Below, in pieces: positions 43,125 through 52,105 of a stretch of 64,000 bases of DNA (position 1 is the first letter of the stretch; every line of letters begins with the position of its first letter). The translations under genes and the position numbers were made by a program. The stretch is from contig JACKQE010000014.1 of NCBI GenBank assembly GCA_024233005.1, forward strand, positions 62,001-126,000, written 5' to 3'. The notes under the pieces were generated by a model, which was not told the DNA's origin, made no database searches, and saw nothing but the letters and a program-made list of their open reading frames with translations. Source of the DNA: Akkermansiaceae bacterium. Lineage in GTDB: Bacteria; Verrucomicrobiota; Verrucomicrobiia; Verrucomicrobiales; DEV007.

Positions 43125-44225
43125 ATGTCAACGAGTCCGCCAGCGTCCGACCCCTCCTCAGATCTACGAACATTTCTAGGCAACTGGTTCGCATCCTCTG
43201 GAGGCAGAATCCCCTTCGAAGACTACATGGCGGCGGCCTTGTATCATCCAGCTCATGGCTATTACACCAAGCACATCGCCACCGTGGGCGGGCACAGGGG
43301 GGATTTTGCCACTTCGGCAACACTTTCCGAATGGCTCGGAAAGGCGATTGCTGCTTGGATCAAAGCCGAGGTGGCGCTGAGAGGATCGGCCTTGAAAGAT
43401 GCCCTTGGCCGGAGCCACGTGATTGAAATCGGTCCCGGGTCGGGAATGCTGGCCCGGTCTGTTGCAAAGGCAGCTGGCTGGTGGTTCCGGCGATCTCTGC
43501 GATTCCATTTCGTTGAAGTGTCACCGGTTCTTCGACAGGAGCAGCGGACGCTCCATCCCGATGCCTCCTGGCATGATTCGGTTGCCGCAGCCCTGCAGGC
43601 CTGCGGGGGGCGCGCCATCATTTACAACAATGAGCTATTTGACGCTTTCCCCGTGATCTTGCTGCGGTGGAATTTACCTATGAGGAACTGGGAGGAAGTT
43701 TATGTGATGCTGTCCCCAGAAAGGGGGGTGCGGGAGGAGTTTGTGCCATTGGAAGAATCCCGTCCCGGCTTTCGGGTTCCAGAGTCTTTCCGCAGGGAGT
43801 GGCCAGACGGCCAACGGGTGGAAATCCACGCAGCATGGGAGCCCTGGCTGGCAGACTGGCAGTCAGGACTCAAATGTGCCTCGATGCTCAGCATCGATTA
43901 TGGAGGTAGAGGGGAAAGCCTGTATCAACGGCGACCGGGGGGCACTTTGAGAGCTTTTTTCAAGCATCAGAGAAATACTGGTTCGTCGATCTACAAACTA
44001 TTTGGTCGACAGGATCTGACTGCAGATGTGGACTTTCACCGTCTGCAGGAATTGGGGGAATCCTTCGGCTGGGAGACTGTGGCGAGTGAAACCCAGGCTT
44101 CGTTTTTGGAACGCCTCGCACCCGGGGCGGTGGCTGCGGGCCGGGAGAGTGCCTTCATTGCGCAACCGGGGGGGGCAGGGGAGGCCTTTCAAGTTTTGTC
44201 CCAACGATTCGGGAAGTGCGCTTGA
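43125..44225 (+). CDS. MidA/NDUFAF7-family SAM-dependent methyltransferase
   Basis: The 366-residue protein has GDFATSATLSEWLGKAIAAW and VIEIGPGSGMLARSV (SAM motif I), and IIYNNELFDAFPV, the diagnostic NELFDAFP block of the DUF185/MidA family. Mitochondrial NDUFAF7 methylates an arginine on complex I; bacterial members have unproven targets. No complex I gene is nearby. It converges on the HlyD-like gene. Confidence 0.92.
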   Translation: MSTSPPASDPSSDLRTFLGNWFASSGGRIPFEDYMAAALYHPAHGYYTKHIATVGGHRGDFATSATLSEWLGKAIAAWIKAEVALRGSALKDALGRSHVIEIGPGSGMLARSVAKAAGWWFRRSLRFHFVEVSPVLRQEQRTLHPDASWHDSVAAALQACGGRAIIYNNELFDAFPVILLRWNLPMRNWEEVYVMLSPERGVREEFVPLEESRPGFRVPESFRREWPDGQRVEIHAAWEPWLADWQSGLKCASMLSIDYGGRGESLYQRRPGGTLRAFFKHQRNTGSSIYKLFGRQDLTADVDFHRLQELGESFGWETVASETQASFLERLAPGAVAAGRESAFIAQPGGAGEAFQVLSQRFGKCA

Positions 44226-44301
44226 GGAGCGCGTCTCCTGATATTTGCCGAGGATTGTGCCCCCAATCCTACTCCACTGATCAGGGCAGGGCGGGTTGGG
44301 A

Positions 44302-45258
44302 TCATTGATCCCCAAGCATCGTGACAGCCGGTTTGGATTCCAAATGGCGGATGTCTCCGGCGGGAATGATGGTCGCGATGGCTTCACCGGTGGTGAGGCT
44401 GCGCCCTTCCAAGTTGAAGGCCAGCGAGGCGATTTTACCCGGGAATGGAGTCTTGATGATGGTTGGCATCGCGACCGTCTCCCGTTCGCCGAGTTCGTGT
44501 GCCAGTTCTGCAAGGTGCTTCACTTCTTGAAGATAATTCTCATCATCCGCCGAACGGAAAAACTCATCGCGTTTTTCGCGTGATCTTTGAATTTCATCTC
44601 GCATCCGAGCAAGACCGGCGACGGCGGGTAAATCGACAATTCTGGCTATTTCGGTCCCAGCTGGAACCACATCACCAGGCTTTACAAGAAACTCCGTAAG
44701 CGTTCCCGATGCAGTGGCGATAATCGATTCAGCATTCCGCGGTGGCAGCGGTGGTTCGATGGTAGGAATTACCACTGTGGACGCTGGCAGCAAATGGGCC
44801 ACCAGCCAGGTGCGGGACTGTGGAACAAGAAGGAGGGAGGCCGTCAGGCATATTGCCAGAGATGCTGCCATCAAACCTGTTTTTAGAGATGTCCTTTTTG
44901 ATGAGGGGACTTGAGATTTGGCAAGCGGCGGGGAGTCCAGTGGCGATCCAACTATCTCCGCCATTCCATTGGCGCACAGCCACCGGACCATGGTGTCCAG
45001 CCATTCCAAAGTTTCCTCGCTGGCAAGTGCTCCGGCAGCATGTTCTTGGAGGACTTCCCTGGTGGTGGTCCGTCCATCAAGGCGTTGCAGGATCCAACCT
45101 TGCCAAACTTGCATCCGGAAGCTGCGATCCCGCTCAAAGTCGACCAGCACGGCTTGCGCTTCCTGGCCGCTGCCGTCCACCCAAAAGGCCACGCGATCCC
45201 GCAGTCTGACACGACTGGAGAGCAGCGGATCCCAAGATTTAGGAATGGCCTCGTTCAC
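44302..45258 (-). CDS. HlyD-like membrane fusion protein with PqqD-like N-terminus
   Basis: Two starts are possible: GTG at 45258 (VNEAIPKSWDPL), used here, and TTG at 45378; the stretch between them is AT-rich and looks like a promoter. The 318-residue product starts with a PqqD-like part (WILQRLDGRTTTREVLQ, about 65-105), one membrane helix (MAASLAICLTASLLLV) and a biotinyl-lipoyl domain of HlyD type (ESIIATASGTLTEFLVKPGD, GTEIARIVDL) with a coiled coil in between. Related proteins fuse PqqD, a M50 protease and HlyD; here the M50 part is missing. It may cooperate with an exporter. Confidence 0.65.
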   Translation of the reverse strand: MNEAIPKSWDPLLSSRVRLRDRVAFWVDGSGQEAQAVLVDFERDRSFRMQVWQGWILQRLDGRTTTREVLQEHAAGALASEETLEWLDTMVRWLCANGMAEIVGSPLDSPPLAKSQVPSSKRTSLKTGLMAASLAICLTASLLLVPQSRTWLVAHLLPASTVVIPTIEPPLPPRNAESIIATASGTLTEFLVKPGDVVPAGTEIARIVDLPAVAGLARMRDEIQRSREKRDEFFRSADDENYLQEVKHLAELAHELGERETVAMPTIIKTPFPGKIASLAFNLEGRSLTTGEAIATIIPAGDIRHLESKPAVTMLGDQ

Positions 45259-45392
45259 GGGGTTGAGTAAATTCAGGATAGTGATTGGAATTTCTATAAG
45301 ATTAATAAAAAATTCGCTTGACGGCAAGTGATTTTTCCAGTGAGGATGACCTATTTTTCGATTAGCATCTCCGTTCAACTATCTGGCACCCG

Positions 45393-45929
45393 ATGACACG
45401 TTTCATGACCGAGAGATTCCTTCTGCGGGCGCTGGTTGCTGACATCACGACATTGCCAGTCGATGCCATGGTGAATGCGTCCAATACCAATTGGCTGGGG
45501 GGATCTGAGGCAGATGAGGTGATTCACCGGTCCGCCGGGCCCGGTTTGATGGAGGCCTGTCGGTTGCTCGCAAGATGTGAAACCGGGGATGCCATAGCCA
45601 CCTCAGGATATCTTTTGAAAGCCCGGCATGTGATTCATACTGTTGGCCCTGTTTGGCGGGGAGGGCATGCAGGAGAGGCCGATCTGCTGGCGTCCTGTTA
45701 TCGGCGTTCGCTTGAAGTGGCTGTCGATTTGGGGGCAACCAGTATTGCCTTTCCCGCGATCAGCACTGGTATTTACAAATATCCAGCCGATCTTGCGGCA
45801 GCTGTCGCCGTGGAGACCGTAAAGTCTTTCTTGTCCGCCGAAAGTCCCAACTTGGACATTTTCTTTTGTTGCTTTTCTGAACCGCTCTGCCGGATCTACG
45901 AAGAATTGTTGGGGGAAGAGGAATTTTAG
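45393..45929 (+). CDS. Macrodomain protein (ADP-ribose/O-acetyl-ADP-ribose binding)
   Basis: The 178-residue macrodomain has the VNASNTNWL strand-loop where MacroD/YmdB have NAANSSLLGGGG. The loop here is GGSEADEVIH, keeping the Asp expected for catalysis but replacing the glycine run. HVIHTVGPVW and AFPAISTGIYKYP are the other pocket segments. MacroD-type enzymes remove ADP-ribose from proteins or hydrolyse O-acetyl-ADP-ribose. Activity is likely but the altered loop makes it uncertain. Located 12 nt before the permease and divergent from the HlyD-like gene. Confidence 0.9.
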   Translation: MTRFMTERFLLRALVADITTLPVDAMVNASNTNWLGGSEADEVIHRSAGPGLMEACRLLARCETGDAIATSGYLLKARHVIHTVGPVWRGGHAGEADLLASCYRRSLEVAVDLGATSIAFPAISTGIYKYPADLAAAVAVETVKSFLSAESPNLDIFFCCFSEPLCRIYEELLGEEEF

Positions 45930-45941
45930 AGATTTAGTATT

Positions 45942-47186
45942 TTGGAGGAACCAATTTCCAAACCCAAGGAACCATCCCCCTCATTCCGGGTCTATCCGGG
46001 AAGAGGGCTCATCGTGCTGGTTTCAGTGGCCTGCCTGATCATTATTGTGGCGGGATTGAGGCTGGCCTCTGAGTTTTTCATTCCGATTGTCTTGGGTTTC
46101 TTTCTGGCGGTCCTGAGCTTTCCCATTCAAAGGTGGCTGAATACTAGGGGAGTTCCGGAGCCCATCGCAGTGGTTTTGACCATTTTTGTGGACCTCTTGA
46201 TCCTTTCCGGACTGATCTATCTGGCAAGCGGTGTCATCCCGGAATTCCAATCCAAACGAGACACTTATGCAGCTCTGGTTCAGCAAAAAATGACCTCGCT
46301 GACCATCTGGATTGACGGAACGATGGATTCTCTGGGAAATTTCGCGGACCGTTTCAGTCCCGGAGACCCAAGTGTTGCGACAACCCCACCACTTGAGACC
46401 AAGCGCGAACTGCTGTCTTTCCGTGAAATTTTTGACCGCTATTGGGATTCTTCCATCATTCTGGATTTCCTGGGGCAAAGCGCCTTGGTCGGGAAGGTCA
46501 CCTCGCTATTAACCAAAGCGTTTTTTGTGTTTGTGGTCATGATTTTTGTCCTCGCGGAGTCCGGACGCTATGCCGATAAGGTGAGGGCGGTCCTTGAGGC
46601 CAAAGGACCGGATTTGGGACGATTCCACCGTTCAGCGGCGGATTTGCAGAAATATCTGGGAATCAAAACAGCCGTCAGTGCCGCAACCGGCTTGCTTGCT
46701 TGGTTGAGTTGCAGCCTGATTGGCGTCGATTTTCCCATCCTTTGGGGACTTATCGCTTTTGTTTTCAATTACATACCCGCGATCGGCTCCGTGGTGGCGG
46801 CCGTGCCTCCGGTGATCCTGGCATTGGTCCAACTGGACGGTCTCTGGGGAGGGGTTGTTCTGGCCATTTGCTACCTCGCCATCAATCAAACCATCGGGAC
46901 CATCCTGGAGCCCATGTTGTTGGGCAACAGGTTTGGCATTTCGACCGTGGTGGTCATCGTTTCAGTGGTTTTCTGGGGCTACGTTTGGGGACCGGTGGGA
47001 ATGTTCCTTGCGGTGCCTTTGACCATGGTGGTGAAGGTAATGCTCGACAACAGTGCGGACTGGAGGTGGATTTCTGTGCTGATGGGGAAAGGAGAGAAGG
47101 CCACCAATGCGCCCCCTTTGGTCCCCAAAGCCGTGGCGGGCGTTTCAAATCCGGAGGCTTCAGCCTCAGACGGGAAAATTTCCTGA
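45942..47186 (+). CDS. AI-2E family transporter (PerM-type permease)
   Basis: The 414-residue inner-membrane protein starts with TTG at 45942. It has eight or so helices: LIVLVSVACLIIIVAGLRL, FFIPIVLGFFLAVLSF, VLTIFVDLLILSGLIYL near the start and IAVVVFNY-type helices such as LIAFVFNYIPAIGSVVAAV and ISTVVVIVSVVFWGYVWGPV near the end. The signature NYIPAIGS region and VGMFLAVPL are typical. Members include TqsA (quorum signal exporter) and sodium/proton antiporters, so the substrate is unknown. A ClpX-like gene follows 76 nt later. Confidence 0.93.
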   Translation: MEEPISKPKEPSPSFRVYPGRGLIVLVSVACLIIIVAGLRLASEFFIPIVLGFFLAVLSFPIQRWLNTRGVPEPIAVVLTIFVDLLILSGLIYLASGVIPEFQSKRDTYAALVQQKMTSLTIWIDGTMDSLGNFADRFSPGDPSVATTPPLETKRELLSFREIFDRYWDSSIILDFLGQSALVGKVTSLLTKAFFVFVVMIFVLAESGRYADKVRAVLEAKGPDLGRFHRSAADLQKYLGIKTAVSAATGLLAWLSCSLIGVDFPILWGLIAFVFNYIPAIGSVVAAVPPVILALVQLDGLWGGVVLAICYLAINQTIGTILEPMLLGNRFGISTVVVIVSVVFWGYVWGPVGMFLAVPLTMVVKVMLDNSADWRWISVLMGKGEKATNAPPLVPKAVAGVSNPEASASDGKIS

Positions 47187-47262
47187 TCTCTTTCGGGCGC
47201 CAGGCTGTCCTGATTGGAGATGCTGCTTGAGGCTTTTCGGGGAGAGTCGATATTGTGGGTCT

Positions 47263-48951
47263 ATGGCTAAGGACGATGATGGGATTCCTCCCGATGAAGT
47301 CATGCGCAAGTTGCGGGACTTCATGAAGAAAAACTTTGGCGACGGAGTGTCGTTGATGGGATTCCCTGCCGGAGGAGGCTTCGCCAATCATCCCGAAGAA
47401 GAAGCGTCTCCCTCAAAAAGCGGAGATTCCAGTCCGCCGGAAAGTGATGTTTCTCGGAAAGTCTTCGACTTTGATCTCCAACCGAAAGATATCAAAGCCC
47501 ATCTCGACCGCTATGTGGTCCGTCAGGATGAGGCCAAAAAGGCTCTCGCTATTGCGGTTTGCGACCATTACAATCACGCCCGCTATCTTCGGAATCATCG
47601 GGGATCCTCCGCGATCGAAATCACCAAACAGAACATTCTCATTCTGGGCCCCACCGGGGTGGGAAAAACCTATCTGGTCAAGCACATTGCCGATCTTGTG
47701 GGCGTTCCGTTTGTCAAGGCAGATGCCACCAAGTTTAGCGAAACCGGTTATGTGGGAGGGGATGTCGACGATCTCATCCGGGAACTGGTTCGCAAGGCCA
47801 ACGGCGATGTCGAACTGGCGGAGTATGGCATTGTTTACATTGATGAAGTCGACAAGCTTGCGACCCGTGGCCAACTCATGGGGAGGGATGTCAGTGGCAG
47901 AGGGGTGCAAACCGCCTTGTTGAAATTGATGGAAGAAACCGAGGTTGCCTTGCGGTCTCCCAACGACATCCAAGGCCAAATGCAGGCCATGATGGAAATG
48001 AGCCGGGGCAAGGGCCCGGGCCGACAAACGGTCAACACCCGGAACATCCTCTTTATCGTCAGTGGAGCTTTTGCCGGATTGGATGAAATTGTCGGGCGTC
48101 GGGTCAAGAAAGCCGCCATTGGTTTCGCCGAAGGCCCCAGAGCCCGCCCTGACGAAACTGCCTTGCTCAGGGAGTCTTCCACCAAGGACTTTATCGACTA
48201 CGGGTTTGAGGCCGAATTTGTCGGCCGATTGCCCGTGCGGGTGGTCTGCCAACCGCTGACGGCTCCAGATTTGCTCGAAATCATGAAATTTTCCCAAGGC
48301 AGCCTGCTGCGTCAATACGAACTGGACTTTGAAGCCTATGGGATGAGGCTCCGTTTCACTGACGAAGCGTTGGAGCACATCGCCAATGTGGCAGCGGAGG
48401 AGCAAACCGGAGCGCGCGGACTGGTCACGGTTTGCGAAAGGGTGTTGCGTAATTTCAAATACGAACTTCCCGGAACTGCGGTTAGCGAATTGGTGGTCGA
48501 TGCCGCTTTGTTGAACGAACCTGACCGCATCCTGAAGGAATGCCTCGCCAAAGGCCTTGGGGCAGCATCGGGTCGGGCCTTGGCCGATTTGGCATCTTTC
48601 AGACGGGTTTTTGCGGAACAACATGGGGTACGGATCACTTTTACGGATGAGGCGGTGATCCTCCTCGTCCAGCAAGCCGAAGACCGGAAGATGCCCGTGG
48701 CTTCCCTGGCACAAGAGCTGTTCCGGGATTTTCATTTCGGCCTCAAGCTGATTCAAAAAAACACCGGCCAAACTGATTTTTTGCTACCCCGGTCTGCCAT
48801 TGAGGATCCGGAGCACTACATCAGCGATTGTATTGTTGAGAGCTACGGGAGGTCCAAGGCTGGAACTGGGCGTGGCTTAAATCCGGAAGCGGATTTTCCA
48901 CCGGAACCCGATCCCACCAGGACCGGACCGCATGATGGAGGCATGGCCTGA
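47263..48951 (+). CDS. ClpX-like AAA+ unfoldase with duplicated C-terminal small domain
   Basis: The 562-residue protein from ATG at 47263 lacks the four-Cys zinc domain of ClpX. The AAA+ core is complete: Walker A GPTGVGKT (130-137), pore loop ETGYVGGDV (160-168), Walker B IDEVDK (193-198), arginine finger in EFVGRLPV (318-325) and sensor 2 TGARGL (382-387). KAAIGFAEG at 284-292 retains an IGF loop like that used to bind ClpP. A first small domain (360-430, RLRFTDEALEHIANVAAEE) is followed by a second, similar segment (455-527, RITFTDEAVILLVQQA) without TGAR. No ClpP gene lies in the window. See the finding. Confidence 0.88.
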   Translation: MAKDDDGIPPDEVMRKLRDFMKKNFGDGVSLMGFPAGGGFANHPEEEASPSKSGDSSPPESDVSRKVFDFDLQPKDIKAHLDRYVVRQDEAKKALAIAVCDHYNHARYLRNHRGSSAIEITKQNILILGPTGVGKTYLVKHIADLVGVPFVKADATKFSETGYVGGDVDDLIRELVRKANGDVELAEYGIVYIDEVDKLATRGQLMGRDVSGRGVQTALLKLMEETEVALRSPNDIQGQMQAMMEMSRGKGPGRQTVNTRNILFIVSGAFAGLDEIVGRRVKKAAIGFAEGPRARPDETALLRESSTKDFIDYGFEAEFVGRLPVRVVCQPLTAPDLLEIMKFSQGSLLRQYELDFEAYGMRLRFTDEALEHIANVAAEEQTGARGLVTVCERVLRNFKYELPGTAVSELVVDAALLNEPDRILKECLAKGLGAASGRALADLASFRRVFAEQHGVRITFTDEAVILLVQQAEDRKMPVASLAQELFRDFHFGLKLIQKNTGQTDFLLPRSAIEDPEHYISDCIVESYGRSKAGTGRGLNPEADFPPEPDPTRTGPHDGGMA

Positions 48952-48975
48952 GCCCATTGTGGCGACACTTGAATC

Positions 48976-50283
48976 ATGAGGAGATACATCATTGCCGCCG
49001 CGCTTATCGGATTGGTGTCTTCAGGGCTGATCCTAGTTCTGAGCGGCTTGGGGCTATTCGCCCAGCCATCCCGCTGGCTGGCTCATGTCTTTGGTGCCGC
49101 CGGCATCTTTCCCCGTGATGGAGGAGTGGTGGTGGCTTGGTTCGTTCCGATTCTGACGATCGTGGTTGCCTTTGGAGTGGCTTGGTGCGCCGTCGATATC
49201 CCGGAAGTGGGGCAAAAGTTACTCGTCTTCCTTACCACGTTGGTGGTCGTTTCTGGAGTCGCGCTGTCCGCCGCTCTATTCGGCATTATGGTTGAGCCAT
49301 TTTCCGCCCTGTCAGGAGCCACATTGGCTGCCGGAGCCGGGCTTTTTTATGCCAGTACGGAGCCTGGTCGGCGGAAAAGGGTGCTTCAAACCGTGCTGGG
49401 TAACCGGATCTCCCGTTCCTCCTTTCACCGGCTGTTGAATCGTCGTGACCCGATCGATTTTAAAGGAGTGAGCCGGGACGCCACGGTTCTCACATTCCGG
49501 ATCTTGAGTTGCTCCGAAGCGCAGGACTCGATGTCGCCCTCGGACACGGTGGCCATGACCAATCTGTATCTCAGGAACATTGCGGACTTTTTACTCGAGC
49601 GGGGCGCCTATCTTGATGAGTCCAGTCCGGACTGCGTCCGGGTCTTTTTTGGCCTGCTGGAAGAAGACGAACGGCATGCTGAATACGCCTGCCGCGCCGC
49701 ATTGGAATTGGGGTTGCGCTTGCGCAACCTCGATACTGAATGTGAGAACAGGTATTTCCGCCGATTGCATCACGGCGTGGCCGTTTGTTCCGGTAGGATC
49801 ACGATGGGGATTTATGGCTCTCCGCGGCACTTTTTCCTCAGTGCGATCGGGGGGGAAATCGACTATTGCCGCAGGTTGTCCCGTGCCAACTTGATCTACC
49901 AATCCCAGGTGATCATTGGGGCCAGCACTTATGCCCGCGCATCAGAGTTGCTTGAAATTCGACCGTTGGAAATGTTTTACGACCCCGACGTGCACCAAAT
50001 GACCGAAATTTATGAATTGTTGGCTCTTGCAGGCGGATTGGGGAGCCTCCAAAAGGTGCGGCGCGATGCCTTCTGGGAAGGCGTCATCCATTACCGGGCA
50101 GGACGGTATGAGGAAGCCATTGAAAGGTTTGTCGTTTCCAAGCCCCCCGATGTGGCCGATCCTCCCGTGAGCTACTTTCTGGAGCAGGCTCAGAACCGAC
50201 TCGGGCGGGTGGCCCGCGGGCTTCCCTCTGATGACAGCGATCTTGTCACCAAGGGACATGCCAGATTGTTGGGCAGTTTGTGA
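48976..50283 (+). CDS. Membrane protein with degenerate class III cyclase domain
   Basis: The 435-residue protein has four hydrophobic segments in the first 130 residues (LIGLVSSGLILVLSGLGLF, VAWFVPILTIVVAFGVAW, LLVFLTTLVVVSGVALSAAL, ALSGATLAAGAGLFY) and a class III cyclase fold at about 165-345. The fold keeps HHGVAVCSGRITMGIYGS and AIGGEIDYCRRLSRA, but TVLTFRILSCSE has Arg where the first metal Asp should be. The C-terminal part has a TPR-like helix pair (VIHYRAGRYEEAIERF). Nucleotide cyclase activity is therefore unlikely; a sensory or allosteric role is possible. Confidence 0.75.
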   Translation: MRRYIIAAALIGLVSSGLILVLSGLGLFAQPSRWLAHVFGAAGIFPRDGGVVVAWFVPILTIVVAFGVAWCAVDIPEVGQKLLVFLTTLVVVSGVALSAALFGIMVEPFSALSGATLAAGAGLFYASTEPGRRKRVLQTVLGNRISRSSFHRLLNRRDPIDFKGVSRDATVLTFRILSCSEAQDSMSPSDTVAMTNLYLRNIADFLLERGAYLDESSPDCVRVFFGLLEEDERHAEYACRAALELGLRLRNLDTECENRYFRRLHHGVAVCSGRITMGIYGSPRHFFLSAIGGEIDYCRRLSRANLIYQSQVIIGASTYARASELLEIRPLEMFYDPDVHQMTEIYELLALAGGLGSLQKVRRDAFWEGVIHYRAGRYEEAIERFVVSKPPDVADPPVSYFLEQAQNRLGRVARGLPSDDSDLVTKGHARLLGSL

Positions 50284-50295
50284 TCGGTAACAGTC

Positions 50296-50913
50296 ATGGC
50301 TCAGATCGAATATCCCACCCCGCTGCTTCAACTCATTGCCCAACTGAAGCGTCTGCCGGGCATCGGAGCACGCAGCGCCGAGCGGATCGGGGTTTGGCTT
50401 TTGCAACGCGGTCCCGAATTCATGGATCCTTTCGCGGCGACAGTGCAACAGGCCGGTTCTGAAGTTGCGGAATGTTCTGTGTGTGGATTTTTCCGAACCA
50501 AAGATCTCTGCCTGATCTGCGAAGGGTCTGGGCGGGAGGATTCCTTGCTGTGCGTCGTGGAGCAGCCCGCCGACATTCTGCCACTCGAGCGGAGCGGAGG
50601 ATACAAAGGCCACTACCACACCCTGCGCGGGAGAATTTCACCATTGGACAATGTCGGTCCGGAAGATCTTCGTATTGGCGAACTGTCGAAAAGGGTGCGA
50701 GAAGGGATTTTTTCAGAAGTCATTCTCGCTCTCAGTGCGGATGTCGAGGGGGAGGCGACCGCAAATTACCTCACGGAAATCCTGCGTGATGCAGGGGGGG
50801 CTTCTTTGAGAGTGACTCGCTTGGCGAGAGGTATCCCCGTGGGCGGCGGATTAGAATCGGCTGATGAACTGACCCTGTGCCGGGCCTTGGAAGGTCGGAG
50901 TTTGATGCAGTAA
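50296..50913 (+). CDS. recR: Recombination mediator protein RecR
   Basis: The 205-residue protein has an N-terminal HhH region (LKRLPGIGARSAERI), the zinc motif CSVCGFFRTKDLCLIC, and a Toprim domain (SLLCVVEQPADILPLERS and ALSADVEGEATANYL), all full length. RecR with RecF or RecO loads RecA on gapped DNA. It lies 12 nt after the cyclase-like gene and is usually next to dnaX, which is not here. Confidence 0.97.
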   Translation: MAQIEYPTPLLQLIAQLKRLPGIGARSAERIGVWLLQRGPEFMDPFAATVQQAGSEVAECSVCGFFRTKDLCLICEGSGREDSLLCVVEQPADILPLERSGGYKGHYHTLRGRISPLDNVGPEDLRIGELSKRVREGIFSEVILALSADVEGEATANYLTEILRDAGGASLRVTRLARGIPVGGGLESADELTLCRALEGRSLMQ

Positions 50914-50925
50914 CAGACTGTCCGG

Positions 50926-51930
50926 TCATTCGAGCGACAACTCCAATTGGTCTTCGCGCTCCAAGGACCATGCTTCCCACCCTTCCCGGCGGAGGTCTGC
51001 GGCAAATTCGCGGGTGTGGCCATGGACCGTATAAATCCGGCGGGGACGGACCGTTTGAACCGTTTCCCAGAGTTCCGGATAATCGGCGTGGTCACTGAGG
51101 GGAAACATGGCATCCACTCGGTAGCGAAACCGGGCGCTTTTCTCCAAAGCCCACCCTGAGAGCATGGCTGATCGGGTTTTTCCTGTCCAGCTGCCCAATT
51201 TTAGATCCCTGATAGATTGGGGTGGAAAGACGAGGACGTGGTCTTGTGCCGAGTTCGCGTCAAAAGGTCGACATTCAGGCATGCCAGGAAGCACCTGAAG
51301 CAGGGGCATCAATTTCAGAATGGAATCATGGCACATCACAGGATGTCTTCCCTGATGGAGGATTGCCAGGATTTCCTGGGCTTTGCCAAGCGAATAGCCC
51401 AAAAGTAGCGGGAGGCGCCCTTCTGCGAACGTTTCTTCCACAAATTGAAGCACGGATTCGATGGTTGTTTGTAGGGGAGGAAAAACATACCGTGGAAGCC
51501 CAAAGGTGGTTTCCATGATCAGCGTGTCCGCCGGCATCAATTCACAAGGTTCTGCCGTGAGGCCGGTTCTCAGCTTGTAGTCCCCGGTATAGAGCAATGT
51601 TGCTCCGTCGCTCAGCCGGGTCAGATGCAACATGGCTGAGCCGACGATGTGACCGGCTGGCAACAAGCGAATTTCCCAACCCTTTTTCCATGGCACGGGG
51701 GTCCTCCAAGGCAGGGCGCGAACTTCCTGGTCTCCCGTTTTCGAAGTGCCATACCGCACCCTGATCAAATCGACAGTAAGGGCAGAGCACAAAGAAAGCC
51801 GATTCCTTGCCACGTGGTCGGCGTGGGCATGGGAGATGAAGGCTCGTTCCGCTTTGCTGCTGGGATCGAGCCAAAGATCTGCCTCTGGAAGGAACAATCC
51901 CTGACGGGGGCGGTGAACAACCTCAATCAT
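50926..51930 (-). CDS. Beta-CASP metallo-beta-lactamase nuclease (YSH1/mRNA-3'-end-like)
   Basis: From the ATG at 51930 (MIEVVHRPRQG) the protein has 334 residues. SHAHADHVARNRL is the metal motif, AGHIVGSAMLHL and LYTGDYKLR follow, and PLSDHADYPEL and TVHGHTREFA are motifs A-C of the beta-CASP insertion. Such single-domain bacterial proteins are related to the RNA/DNA exonucleases associated with LigD-type repair and to CPSF-like factors. No ligase gene is adjacent. The frame continues to 52014 but lacks family features there. Confidence 0.88.
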   Translation of the reverse strand: MIEVVHRPRQGLFLPEADLWLDPSSKAERAFISHAHADHVARNRLSLCSALTVDLIRVRYGTSKTGDQEVRALPWRTPVPWKKGWEIRLLPAGHIVGSAMLHLTRLSDGATLLYTGDYKLRTGLTAEPCELMPADTLIMETTFGLPRYVFPPLQTTIESVLQFVEETFAEGRLPLLLGYSLGKAQEILAILHQGRHPVMCHDSILKLMPLLQVLPGMPECRPFDANSAQDHVLVFPPQSIRDLKLGSWTGKTRSAMLSGWALEKSARFRYRVDAMFPLSDHADYPELWETVQTVRPRRIYTVHGHTREFAADLRREGWEAWSLEREDQLELSLE

Positions 51931-52105
51931 CTCGGGGGGAAGCGAATTCTTCCGACATGATAGCGTGTCCGATCTTGCCTGTCCGGGGGATTTCCAAAAA
52001 ATGCCCCTTTTCAAATGGCATTTTGGGCCGCCCTATCGGCGATGCCTTGAGGCTGTTCTCCTCCCGATTTTCAGGATCTTTGAAAGAAACCGGGCAAGGG
52101 ACCGG

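Noticed and set aside
47413..48771. Minus-strand open frame of 452 codons opposite the ClpX-like gene
   Set aside because: The opposite strand encodes a clear AAA+ ATPase. The antisense frame is a composition effect with no motif.
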